From Clostridia bacterium (GTDB taxonomy: Bacteria > Bacillota > Clostridia > TANB77 > CAG-508), in contig JAAWJE010000078.1 in the NCBI GenBank assembly GCA_022796725.1, positions 1-46,556 of the forward strand: a stretch of DNA of 46,556 nt, in the 5' to 3' direction. Positions 1 to 9,203 of the stretch are shown in pieces. The notes beneath the pieces were generated by a model, which saw only the letters and a list, made by a program, of their open reading frames with translations, was not told the origin of the DNA and did not search any database. Made by a program: the position numbers and the translations under genes. How positions within the stretch are numbered: the first letter of the stretch is position 1; the number at the start of each line of letters is the position of its first letter.

Positions 1-246
1 AAATTAGTAGCTTAGAAAAAAATAAAATCAATAATCATTTTATATCCAGATATTTTAACTTATAGTGTCGTTTCTATTTTTATAATATATACTTTTATAG
101 TATATGATAGTTAAAAATAAAAGTATAGATAAAATAAAAAATGACAAAATTAGATATTAATAGCAGAAAATGGTATTGAAAAAATTTTTTCTATATGTTA
201 TAAATAAAATGATATAATACATAAGAAGATAGAAAGGAAGTTTAAA

Positions 247-360
247 ATGGATAAAAAGAAAATATTTATGAAAATTATGACTTGGATTATTGTAGGTGGA
301 TTATTAGTTGCATTATTAGTTCCAACAATATATCAAATTACTATGATGATTAAAGGATAG
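247..360 (+). CDS. Small single-pass membrane protein, 37 aa (MDKKKIFMKIMTWIIVGGLLVALLVPTIYQITMMIKG); resembles the short DUF4044/Prli42-like type
   Basis: ATG at 247 after an AGGAAG-like SD, stop TAG at 358-360. Basic N-terminus plus one hydrophobic helix. Sits directly upstream of cdaA. Below the ORF-track length cut-off. Confidence 0.6.
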   Translation: MDKKKIFMKIMTWIIVGGLLVALLVPTIYQITMMIKG

Positions 361-385
361 TAAAAAAATAAGATTGGAGTGAATA

Positions 386-1255
386 ATGAGTTCATTAATT
401 GAAGGATTTGATAGACTTGTTGATATAAATATTACAGAATATATAAAAAATTTATTTTATCATCCTTTTAATGTAGCAATGTTTATATTAGATATTGCAA
501 TAGTTGTTTTTTGTATAATAAACATGGCAAAATTAATCAAAGATACAAGAGCATGGCAATTGTTAAAAGGAATATTTTTAATATTATTTGCAACATTTAT
601 AAGTAAGGTATTAAAACTAACAATAGTAAATTATATATTAACACAATTTATGACATGTTTTGTATTTGCATTAATAGTAATATTTCAACCAGAACTTAGA
701 AGAATGCTTGAACAATTAGGAACAGGTAAATTTAGAAGAGTTTTTGGAATTGAAATAAAAACATCTGATATAAAAATGAAGGAACAAATATATAAAGTAG
801 CAATAGCTGCAACAGAAATGTCAAATTCGAAAACAGGTGCTTTAATAGTTTTTGAAAGAGATATAAGATTAAATGATATAATAAGTACAGGTATAGAATT
901 AAATGCAGAAGTTTCGCCACAACTATTAGTAAATTTATTTGTTACAAGAACACCTCTTCATGATGGAGCAGTAATTATAAGTAACAATAAAATATCTGCT
1001 GCTTCTTGTATGCTACCCCTTTCAAATGATTCTAGTATTCCACAAGAATTAGGAACTAGACATAGAGCTGCAATAGGAATTTCAAAAGAAACAGATGCTG
1101 TAGTTGTTATAGTATCAGAAGAAACTGGGAAAATATCTATTGCTAAGGATGGAACTTTAATAGCAGATGTAAAAAACGAAACATTAAAGAAAATTTTAAT
1201 AAAAAATTTAATCACGGAAAAAAATAAAACAGATGAAAAAGTAAAAAATGAATAA
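386..1255 (+). CDS. cdaA: Diadenylate cyclase CdaA (c-di-AMP synthase)
   Basis: Three N-terminal TM segments, then a DAC domain with LHDGAVII (DGA) and GTRHRAAIG (RHR) motifs. Confidence 0.95.
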   Translation: MSSLIEGFDRLVDINITEYIKNLFYHPFNVAMFILDIAIVVFCIINMAKLIKDTRAWQLLKGIFLILFATFISKVLKLTIVNYILTQFMTCFVFALIVIFQPELRRMLEQLGTGKFRRVFGIEIKTSDIKMKEQIYKVAIAATEMSNSKTGALIVFERDIRLNDIISTGIELNAEVSPQLLVNLFVTRTPLHDGAVIISNNKISAASCMLPLSNDSSIPQELGTRHRAAIGISKETDAVVVIVSEETGKISIAKDGTLIADVKNETLKKILIKNLITEKNKTDEKVKNE

Positions 1256-1299
1256 GTATATAAACTTAATTATTTTTATAATAAAAGGAGGATAAAAAA

Positions 1300-3495
1300 A
1301 TGAAGAACAAAAGCAAAAAATTGCTAGTTGAAATTGCATTTATTTTAGCATTTATAATAATGAGTAATTTTAATATAGCAAAAGCAGCAGATTATGTACC
1401 AAATATAAGTACATGTATGCCAAAGGTCAATGGGATACATGAGTATGCAGGGCAACAAATAAAACCAGAAGTTGGTTTTAATAGAAATCTTACAGAAGGA
1501 ACAGATTACATTGTAGAATATAAATCTACAGATTTAAAGAATCCAGGAACAAAAAAATTAATTGTTAAAGGAATTCACAATTATTATGGTGAAGTTGAAT
1601 TAACTTATGTAATAAAACCTGCACCAATGAGAGATGTAACAATTACAAATGTTACTGAATCTACAATAACTATAGGTTGGAAAGTATGGGAAAATGGAGC
1701 AGACAAATATTTAGTAGGAATAAAAGATGAAAATAAAAATACTTGGAAACAAGTAGAACCAGTAAAAAATGAATGTACTTTAAATAATTTAGAAGGTGGA
1801 AAGACTTATACTATTGGAGTTGTACCAGCATATTATGAAAAAGAAGAAAAGAAAGATTATGAAGGTAATTATTCATTTGCTACAACAATAACAACACCAA
1901 ATAGAGTAAAAAATTTAAAAACAAGTATTATTAATACTACACAAACAAGAATTACTTGGAATGGAAATAAAGAAGCTAAATACAAAGTTTATTACCTAAA
2001 TGAAGGTGAAAGTAACTGGGTAGAAGCTGGAGAAACAGAAGAAGAATATTTTGATATAAATACTACTGATTTAAAAGGTGAATATAAGGTAAAAGTTATA
2101 GCTTATGTAACAAGAGATGGACAAAATGTTGATTCACAAGAAGCTATTTTCTCAAATTCTATGTTACCAAAAGCACCAGTTCAAGGTCCAACGATATTAT
2201 TAAATGATGGAATACAAATAAAATGGACTTCTTCAGAAAATGTAAAAGGATATGTTATATATAGAATTAGTACAATAGATACAGCTTATAGAAAAATAGC
2301 AACAGTAGGTGGTTCAATACGTACATATACTGATAAAAATGTTGTAACAGGTAGAATATATCAATATAAAATAGTAGCTTTTAATGAAGTTACTGGTAGT
2401 ACATATTATGGTAAATATTCAAATGTTAGAAGTAGATTAATGATTGTGAGACCTAGTAAATTAAGTGTAACTACTTATCCTACAAGTGCAAAAATTACTT
2501 GGTCAAAAGTTACAAATGCAAAAGGATATAAAATATATAGAGCAAAATCTACTAAAGGACCATATTATTTAATTAAAACAGTAAAAGGAAATTCAATATT
2601 TTCTTATACTGATAAAAATTTATCAAGATATAAAAATTATTACTATAAAGTAAGAACATATTATATAAATAATTCAAAAACATATTATAGCAATTACACA
2701 GGATATGCTGCTAAATATCCTCTAGCAAAAGTTAATTTAAAATCAGCTACATATAGTTCAAAAAAATATAATAAATTAACTTGGAGCAAAGTTAAATATG
2801 CAAATGGATATCAAGTTTGGAGATCAACTTCAAAAAATGGAACTTATAAAAAAGTAGCGACTGTAAAGGGAAATGCAAAAGTATCTTATAAAGATAAGAA
2901 AATAACACCAGGTGTAACTTACTACTATAAAGTAAGAGCATATAAAGGAGATTTAAGAGGTCAATATTCAGTAATAAAAACAAGAACTACTGGAACAGTA
3001 GCACAACAATTAAATAGAATAAAATTGAAAACTAAATCAACTGGTGATAAAAAAATAGATGCTATTTTAAATAAAATGGTAAAGAGAGCTATTACAAGAG
3101 AAGGTATGTCAAATTATGAAAAAGCAAAAGCTTTATATGCTTATGTACAAAAGAATTTGAATACTAAAGATGGATTTAGTAGCAATCATTTTGCAGGAAC
3201 ATATTGCGAACTATTAAGATATATTGGTATAAATGCTAATTGTATATATGGAAAATTTAAGACAAAGAGTGGATGGTCAGGACATCTTTGGGTAGAATAT
3301 TCTATAAATGGAACAACATATATTTGTGATGTAAATATAGATAATTCTTATATGAAAAAGAATAAAGGAAAAGTACAATATCAACTATTCTTAAAGAAAA
3401 AATCTTCATTGACTTCAAAATATAAAAATGGAGTTAAATCATCTCATTATTTAGTAGATATATTTACAAAAAAGGTTGTTAAGATAACTAAATAG
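1300..3495 (+). CDS. Secreted multi-domain protein: signal peptide, several fibronectin type III repeats, C-terminal transglutaminase-like domain
   Basis: N-terminal signal sequence. Repeated 'ITWSKVTNAKGYKIYRAKST..GPYYLIKTVKGN..SYTDKNL..YYYKVRTYY' units. C-terminal TYCELLRYIGINANCIYGK..GHLWVEY..CDVNID matches a Cys-His-Asp transglutaminase-like core. Confidence 0.85.
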   Translation: MKNKSKKLLVEIAFILAFIIMSNFNIAKAADYVPNISTCMPKVNGIHEYAGQQIKPEVGFNRNLTEGTDYIVEYKSTDLKNPGTKKLIVKGIHNYYGEVELTYVIKPAPMRDVTITNVTESTITIGWKVWENGADKYLVGIKDENKNTWKQVEPVKNECTLNNLEGGKTYTIGVVPAYYEKEEKKDYEGNYSFATTITTPNRVKNLKTSIINTTQTRITWNGNKEAKYKVYYLNEGESNWVEAGETEEEYFDINTTDLKGEYKVKVIAYVTRDGQNVDSQEAIFSNSMLPKAPVQGPTILLNDGIQIKWTSSENVKGYVIYRISTIDTAYRKIATVGGSIRTYTDKNVVTGRIYQYKIVAFNEVTGSTYYGKYSNVRSRLMIVRPSKLSVTTYPTSAKITWSKVTNAKGYKIYRAKSTKGPYYLIKTVKGNSIFSYTDKNLSRYKNYYYKVRTYYINNSKTYYSNYTGYAAKYPLAKVNLKSATYSSKKYNKLTWSKVKYANGYQVWRSTSKNGTYKKVATVKGNAKVSYKDKKITPGVTYYYKVRAYKGDLRGQYSVIKTRTTGTVAQQLNRIKLKTKSTGDKKIDAILNKMVKRAITREGMSNYEKAKALYAYVQKNLNTKDGFSSNHFAGTYCELLRYIGINANCIYGKFKTKSGWSGHLWVEYSINGTTYICDVNIDNSYMKKNKGKVQYQLFLKKKSSLTSKYKNGVKSSHYLVDIFTKKVVKITK

Positions 3496-3500
3496 AAAAT

Positions 3501-3538
3501 AAAAAACAAAGAGGATTTTATATCTTCTTTGTTTTTTT
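3501..3538. terminator. Bidirectional intrinsic terminator between convergent genes
   Basis: AAAAAACAAAGAGGA-tttta-tatcTTCTTTGTTTTTTT; both strands end in a T-rich tract. Confidence 0.75.
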
Positions 3539-4409
3539 ATAAATTAAATTTTATATTATTATCATTAAAATCTATAAATTTATATACAGCTTCTGCAAAA
3601 GCACCTTGAGAGACATTATTTTTAGTAGTATATGTTGCAACATTTTTAATTTCATCATAAGCATTTGCAACAGCAACTCCAATTCCTGAATGTTTTATCA
3701 TACTAAAATCATTTAAGTTATCACCAACTGCCATTACTTCATCGTTTTTTAGTCCTAAATAATTTTTAAGAAAATCAAGTGCTTGGTTTTTATCAGTGTT
3801 TTTAGATGATATAGATAAGTATTCATATTCTTTATCTATTATCATATCTTTATATTTCCCAAATTTTGAAATTATTGTAATAGAAAGATTGTTGTTATGT
3901 AATAGTTTATCTTTTATATTATCTAAAGAAAAATCACTTGAAATTACTATTTGAAAAATGGATAAATTATTTTGCTTAATACATTCTAAAATATTATCAG
4001 TAATTAAAAATTTAGAATTAGAGAAAAAATTAAGTTTATAATTTCTGAGATCCATATATTTAAGTTTAGGTGTTATTATCTCTTTATCACTATAAGCATG
4101 AATATGAAGATTATATTTCTTGGCTATATTTATACAATTTTCAATTTGTTCTATTGAAAGTACATTTTTATAAATAGACTTTCCAGTTTTTAAATCAACT
4201 ATATGAGAACCATTACCAAATATACCATATTGAGCATCGAATTTTGAGCATAAAGATTTACTTATTGAATATGACTTTCCAGTGCAAATAGCAAAATTTA
4301 TATTTTGATTATTAATATCATTTATAGCAGTTATGTTATTAGGCGATATAAAATTATTTTCATCAATAATAGTACCATCTAAATCACTTGCAATTAATTT
4401 AATACTCAT
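3537..4409 (-). CDS. Cof-type HAD-superfamily hydrolase
   Basis: N-terminal LIASDLDGTIID motif; C-terminal EVMAVGDNLNDFSMIKHSGIGVAVANA typical of the Cof/YidA family. Confidence 0.93.
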   Translation of the reverse strand: MSIKLIASDLDGTIIDENNFISPNNITAINDINNQNINFAICTGKSYSISKSLCSKFDAQYGIFGNGSHIVDLKTGKSIYKNVLSIEQIENCINIAKKYNLHIHAYSDKEIITPKLKYMDLRNYKLNFFSNSKFLITDNILECIKQNNLSIFQIVISSDFSLDNIKDKLLHNNNLSITIISKFGKYKDMIIDKEYEYLSISSKNTDKNQALDFLKNYLGLKNDEVMAVGDNLNDFSMIKHSGIGVAVANAYDEIKNVATYTTKNNVSQGAFAEAVYKFIDFNDNNIKFNL

Positions 4410-4538
4410 AAAATCACCTACAATATGATAATATTTTTAAAAAATTATATAATAAAAATGTTATAATCGCAAGTAAAAGTAATAACATTGATGAAAACTT
4501 AATAAGGTGGTATAATATTCGGAATTGGAGATGAAAAA

Positions 4539-5351
4539 ATGAATATATATAAATTATTAAATGAAGCAGTTGATTATATAGAAAATAATTTAGAAGAAAA
4601 AATTGAATATAAAAAAATAGCTCAAATAATGGGAATGAATGAATATTCTATGCAAACTATATTTTATGCTATGTGTAATATTTCATTATCTGATTATATT
4701 AGAAAAAGGAGATTATCAAATGCAGGATATGACTTATATAATACAGACAGAACAATATTAGAAATAGCATTAAAATATCAATATAACAATGCAACATCAT
4801 TTTCAAGAGCTTTTGAAAAGCTTTATGGAATAAAACCAAGTAAAATAAGAAATAATCCAAATGGATTAAAAATGTATTTAAGAATTAAATTTGATGAAAA
4901 AGAAGAGGTAAACAAATGTATAGAATATAGTATAATAGATATTGAAGAATTAGAACTTTATGGAATAGGAAAAAAAACAACAGTAGATAAGATAAGTATA
5001 GATGCTCCAAAGTTTTGGAAATTAAAATATAAACAATATGGGGAAAAATATGGGGAATTTGACTATGGAATGACTTCTTATGTAGATAGATTTAATAATG
5101 AGAATTGCGAATATTATGTTTTGTATAATAGAAAAGTAGAAGAGAAAGATTTAAAAAAAATAATTATACCAAAAAGCAAATGGATAAAAATAGGTATAAA
5201 TTCACAAAAAGCACTAGATATACAGAGTGTAACTAATAAATTTTATAAAGAATTTATACCAAGTTCATCTTATAAATTTAGAGAATTACCAGAACTTGAA
5301 CATTATCATGATGGAATAGTTGATTTTTTAATACCAATAGAAGAAAACTGA
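4539..5351 (+). CDS. AraC-family transcriptional regulator with C-terminal effector-binding (GyrI-like) domain
   Basis: N-terminal double HTH: '..IAQIMGMNEYSMQTIFYAMCNISLSDYIRKRRLSNA..ILEIALKYQYNNATSFSRAFEKLYGIKPSKIR'. Confidence 0.85.
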   Translation: MNIYKLLNEAVDYIENNLEEKIEYKKIAQIMGMNEYSMQTIFYAMCNISLSDYIRKRRLSNAGYDLYNTDRTILEIALKYQYNNATSFSRAFEKLYGIKPSKIRNNPNGLKMYLRIKFDEKEEVNKCIEYSIIDIEELELYGIGKKTTVDKISIDAPKFWKLKYKQYGEKYGEFDYGMTSYVDRFNNENCEYYVLYNRKVEEKDLKKIIIPKSKWIKIGINSQKALDIQSVTNKFYKEFIPSSSYKFRELPELEHYHDGIVDFLIPIEEN

Positions 5352-5384
5352 TTTTTTTCATAAGAAAAATGTCAGTTTTTTTTT
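5346..5384 (+). terminator. Intrinsic terminator after the araC-family gene
   Basis: AACTGATTTTTTTC-ataa-GAAAAATGTCAGTT followed by T9. Confidence 0.75.
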
Positions 5385-5420
5385 GTGATTTTTTATATAA
5401 TTACTACTGTGGAGGGTTAT

Positions 5421-7307
5421 ATGAAAAAATATGTATCAGAAATATTTTTAACTACCGATTTTGTAAATGAAGATGAATGGCTTAAATTTATATTAGAAAT
5501 ATCAAGATTAAATGGTATTTTTAATAAGTGGAAGATAGTTATTGAAATAGAAAGAAATTTAGTAAAATATTATATAATAACCAAAAGAAAGATTCCTACT
5601 ATATTAGGCGTATCAGGCAGTTTTTTTATAAAAAATATAGATAATATAGAAAATCAAAAAACAAAATTATATCCAGTATATATGGTAAAAAATAATGAAA
5701 ATAATATAGTAGAAATATACGAAAAAAGCGAAGCAAAATATAATAAAAAAGTAAAAAGAATTGAAATAAAAATAATACCATTTAAACAAAACAATTATAT
5801 TACTAAAACACATTTATATTTTGGAAATGATGAAAAAATTTTTTATAAGAGAAAAGCAGTATTTTTTATTCCACATATAGCAATTAGTATTGATTATACA
5901 AAACATAATAGGTTTTTATATAAGAAAGATGGAGTAAAATATTTAAAAATACAAAAATCAGTAAAAATCTTTAATAAAGAAAAAAATAATGATGATATAT
6001 TAGAAATAAATGCGTTTCCATATTTTGAAGAAAAATATTATTTGAATATAAATGACTATGATTTTAATAAACATTCTTTAATTGTTGGAGCAAGTGGAAG
6101 TGGAAAATCAAAATTAATAGCGTCATTTATAGAGAGAATTTATGAAAACAAAGCTATTAGAGATGATTATAAAATAGTTGTTATAGACCCACATAGTTCA
6201 CTAGAAGAAGATATAGGAGGAATGGAAAGCTTAAAAATTATAGATATGAAATCAACTGAAACATCAATGAATTTATTATCTAATAAGAGTGAAAATGTAA
6301 GTAGTAATACAGAAATACTAATGACAATTTTTAAAACAATTTTAGGAGAAGAATATAATTCAAGATTAGAGAGGGTACTAAGACATTCCATATATTTATT
6401 ATTAAAAGAAAAGTTATTAAGTTTTGAAAATTTAAGAAAATTATTATCACAATCAGAATATAGAAATAAATTAGTTAAAGATTCAGAAGATATAGAAGTG
6501 CATATAAAAGAGTTTTTCTTAACTGATTTTAAGGAAATAAAATCATCTTCATATCAAGAGGCAATATCTCCAATTATAGCAATAATAGATGAAATGCAGA
6601 TGCTTCCAGGATTTAAAGAAGGGAAAGATATAAATGATTTTGAAGATACAATAGAAAAAAATTTTTCTACGATATTTTCAATAAATCAGGCAGTATTGGG
6701 AGAAAAAGTAACTAAAATTATTTCTGGACTGATTATGGGACTTATGTTTAGTCTAGTACAAAGAAGAAGATTTGATAAAAATATAATATTTATAATTGAT
6801 GAAATAGCAGTTGTAGAAAATCCTATACTAATTAGTTTATTATCAGAGGCTAGAAAGTATAATTTATCTTTAATTGTTAGTGGACAGTATTTAGGTCAAG
6901 TCAGTAAAGAACTAAGAGATGCTATATTTACAAATGTATATAATTATTATTCTTTTAGAATATCAAGAGAAGATGCAATGCTTCTAAATAATCATATGCA
7001 AATGGAAATGGCAGTAAAAAATACATATAATAATAGAATTAAATTGCTGACAGAACTTCCAAATAGAGAATGTATAGTAAGAATTAGTAAAAATGGAATT
7101 CTTATACCAGCTTTTAGATGTAAGACATTAGATTTTAGACCAATTCCAAAAGAAAAAAATCAGATATTACATAAAATAGTAAGGGAAAGTATATTAAAAA
7201 AAGATATAGAAATAAAAGAATTTAATTTTGAAATAGGAGATGACATAGATATAAAAAGTATAATGTCTTCTCAATCTACAAGTAGGAGGAAAATAAAATA
7301 TGAATAA
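5421..7307 (+). CDS. HerA/VirD4-like (DUF87/AAA+) P-loop ATPase
   Basis: Walker A GASGSGKSKLIASF, 'IVVIDPHSSLEEDI', Walker B NIIFIIDEIAVVENP, 'LSLIVSGQYLGQV' sensor-like region. Start set at ATG 5421 (MKKYVSE.., SD GGAGGGTTAT) rather than the ORF-track start at 5385. Confidence 0.85.
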   Translation: MKKYVSEIFLTTDFVNEDEWLKFILEISRLNGIFNKWKIVIEIERNLVKYYIITKRKIPTILGVSGSFFIKNIDNIENQKTKLYPVYMVKNNENNIVEIYEKSEAKYNKKVKRIEIKIIPFKQNNYITKTHLYFGNDEKIFYKRKAVFFIPHIAISIDYTKHNRFLYKKDGVKYLKIQKSVKIFNKEKNNDDILEINAFPYFEEKYYLNINDYDFNKHSLIVGASGSGKSKLIASFIERIYENKAIRDDYKIVVIDPHSSLEEDIGGMESLKIIDMKSTETSMNLLSNKSENVSSNTEILMTIFKTILGEEYNSRLERVLRHSIYLLLKEKLLSFENLRKLLSQSEYRNKLVKDSEDIEVHIKEFFLTDFKEIKSSSYQEAISPIIAIIDEMQMLPGFKEGKDINDFEDTIEKNFSTIFSINQAVLGEKVTKIISGLIMGLMFSLVQRRRFDKNIIFIIDEIAVVENPILISLLSEARKYNLSLIVSGQYLGQVSKELRDAIFTNVYNYYSFRISREDAMLLNNHMQMEMAVKNTYNNRIKLLTELPNRECIVRISKNGILIPAFRCKTLDFRPIPKEKNQILHKIVRESILKKDIEIKEFNFEIGDDIDIKSIMSSQSTSRRKIKYE

Positions 7308-8004
7308 AGATGAAGTATTAGAAAACATTAATAAAATACTTTTAAATATTTTTGAAATAGAAAATCCATTTACAATAGAAGAAATATTAGAGAAATTTGC
7401 ATTTGATGTAAAACTCCCAAAAGAAGTAATTGATAGTGTAACAAAAGAAAAAACTTGGACAGAGATGGAAAATTCAACTAATTTTATAAAACAAGTTAAT
7501 ATGGAAAAATATGATGAATATAAAGGCTGGATGATTACAAAAAGAGATATAAAGTCAGTAAAAGATATAATACAGATATGGAATAAAATTAATTATATTA
7601 CAACAGAAAGAATATATAATTCAGAGAATGTGTCAGAAAGTGACACTATTTATGACTCAAATAATATTTATAGGTCAGTAGATTTGAGAAAATGCAAAAA
7701 TGCTATATTTTCAGATGGATGTGGTGATTGTGAAAGTATAATAGCGTGTCAAAGAACTGGATATTCAACTAATTGTATAAGGGTAGATGATTCAGGTACT
7801 TGTTCTAATAGCTATAATGTTATATGTTCTGCTAAAATAGTAAATTCCTTTTTTATTCAAGATTGTAATAGTTTATATGAATGTATGTTTTGTAGTCATA
7901 TAGCAAATAAAAGATATTGTATAGCAAATATGCAATTTGAAGAAAATGAATATCTTAAGATAAAAAAAGAAGTAGTAAAATGGATTTTAAAAAAGAGCAA
8001 TTAA
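7300..8004 (+). CDS. Uncharacterised Cys/Ser-rich repeat protein, partner of the upstream ATPase
   Basis: Overlaps the upstream CDS by 8 nt. C-terminal half 'CKNAIFSDGCGDCESIIACQRTGYSTNCIRVDDSGTCSNSYNVICSAKIVNSFFIQDCNSLYECMFCSHIANKRYCIANMQFEENEY' has a short-period, beta-helix-like pattern. Confidence 0.8.
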   Translation: MNKDEVLENINKILLNIFEIENPFTIEEILEKFAFDVKLPKEVIDSVTKEKTWTEMENSTNFIKQVNMEKYDEYKGWMITKRDIKSVKDIIQIWNKINYITTERIYNSENVSESDTIYDSNNIYRSVDLRKCKNAIFSDGCGDCESIIACQRTGYSTNCIRVDDSGTCSNSYNVICSAKIVNSFFIQDCNSLYECMFCSHIANKRYCIANMQFEENEYLKIKKEVVKWILKKSN

Positions 8005-8020
8005 TTAAAAAATAATTTTA

Positions 8021-8048
8021 TTGACTGATATAAAAAAAGTTATATAAT
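8021..8048 (+). promoter_or_regulatory. Sigma-A type promoter
   Basis: TTGACT (8021-8026), 16-nt spacer, TATAAT (8043-8048). No ORF starts for about 325 nt downstream. Confidence 0.65.
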
Positions 8049-8054
8049 CTAATA

Positions 8055-8236
8055 AAATAAAGAAGGAATGTATTTATTAAAAGTTTGATAAGTTGTACCC
8101 ATAAATGGGCATAGTAAAGACTAGAGGTGCTACTCTAGTCTTTTTTACGTATTAATCAAACATCTTAAGGATATGATAAATCAAGATTAATGCAATCAAT
8201 TTGATAAGTTGCTAAATAAACTTTTACATCCTTTTA
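8055..8236 (+). ncRNA. Candidate structured RNA of unknown class, about 180 nt (or about 90 nt if it ends at the hairpin at 8117-8147)
   Basis: Promoter directly upstream. 5' AAGGAATGTA..AAAAGTTT can pair with 3' AAACTTTTACATCCTTT. Internal hairpins CCCATAAATGGG, AGACTAGAG/CTCTAGTCT+T6, ATTAATC/GATTAAT. 12-nt direct repeat TTTGATAAGTTG at 8084-8095 and 8200-8211. Confidence 0.45.
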
Positions 8237-8374
8237 GAAATTGAGTACTTAGATAGTATAAAACGAAAAATTAATATATACAGTGATTTATCTGAAAATA
8301 ACAATTTATGTATTGACTTTTATATAAGACTGTACTTAAATTAAAAAGTAATATAAAAATAAATGGAGTGAAAA

Positions 8375-9115
8375 ATGCGAAATATAAAACTTGTAATTGA
8401 ATATGATGGAAAAGGTTTTAATGGATGGCAAAAACAGCCAAATAAATTAAATATACAAGGAGAAATAGAAAAGGCAATTCAAGAAATAACTGGAGATGAG
8501 ACTATTGATTTAATCGCATCTGGAAGAACAGATGCAGGAGTACATAGCTTAGGACAGACTGCTAATTTTAAGACAGAAAATGATAAGATACCAGTTGAAA
8601 AATTTCCAATAGCATTAAATTCTAAACTTAAAAAAAGTATTATAATAAAATCAGCAGAAGAAGTAGAGGATAGATTTCATAGCAGATATTGTGTAAAATC
8701 TAAAACTTATAGATATATAATAAATAATTCTGAAAATGGTACAGCATTATATAGGAATTTAGAGTATCATTTTCCTCAAAAATTAAATACTTGCGAAATG
8801 AAGAAAGCAATAAAATATTTTGAAGGAGAGCACGACTTTAAAGGATTTAAAGCTAGTGGTTCAAATAATAAAAGTAGTATAAGAAAAATTTATAATACAA
8901 ATATTAGAGAAGAAAATAATAGAATTATTATTGAGCTTACTGGAAATGGATTTTTATATAACATGGTAAGAATAATAGTTGGAACTTTGCTTGATGTAGG
9001 AATAGGAAAGATTAAAGCAGAAGAAATTTCACATATAATTGATGCAAAAGATAGGAAACTTGCAGGTAAAACAGTACCACCTTATGGACTATATCTTTTA
9101 AAAGTAGAGTATTAA
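8375..9115 (+). CDS. truA: tRNA pseudouridine(38-40) synthase TruA
   Basis: MRNIKLVIEYDGKGFNGWQKQPN..; LIASGRTDAGVHSLGQTANF catalytic motif; GNGFLYNMVRIIVGTLL. Confidence 0.96.
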   Translation: MRNIKLVIEYDGKGFNGWQKQPNKLNIQGEIEKAIQEITGDETIDLIASGRTDAGVHSLGQTANFKTENDKIPVEKFPIALNSKLKKSIIIKSAEEVEDRFHSRYCVKSKTYRYIINNSENGTALYRNLEYHFPQKLNTCEMKKAIKYFEGEHDFKGFKASGSNNKSSIRKIYNTNIREENNRIIIELTGNGFLYNMVRIIVGTLLDVGIGKIKAEEISHIIDAKDRKLAGKTVPPYGLYLLKVEY

Positions 9116-9203
9116 TTAAAATTAGAATATTATGCTTTCACTAAAGTAATATTATTAGAATAATATATTGTATAATAATTATACATAAAGGAGAGAGTAT
9201 AAT

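Noticed and set aside
8055-8236. Assignment as 6S RNA (ssrS)
   Set aside because: Length and closing stem fit, but I could not recognise the conserved 6S central-bubble sequences and the hairpin arrangement is more branched. Left as unknown class.
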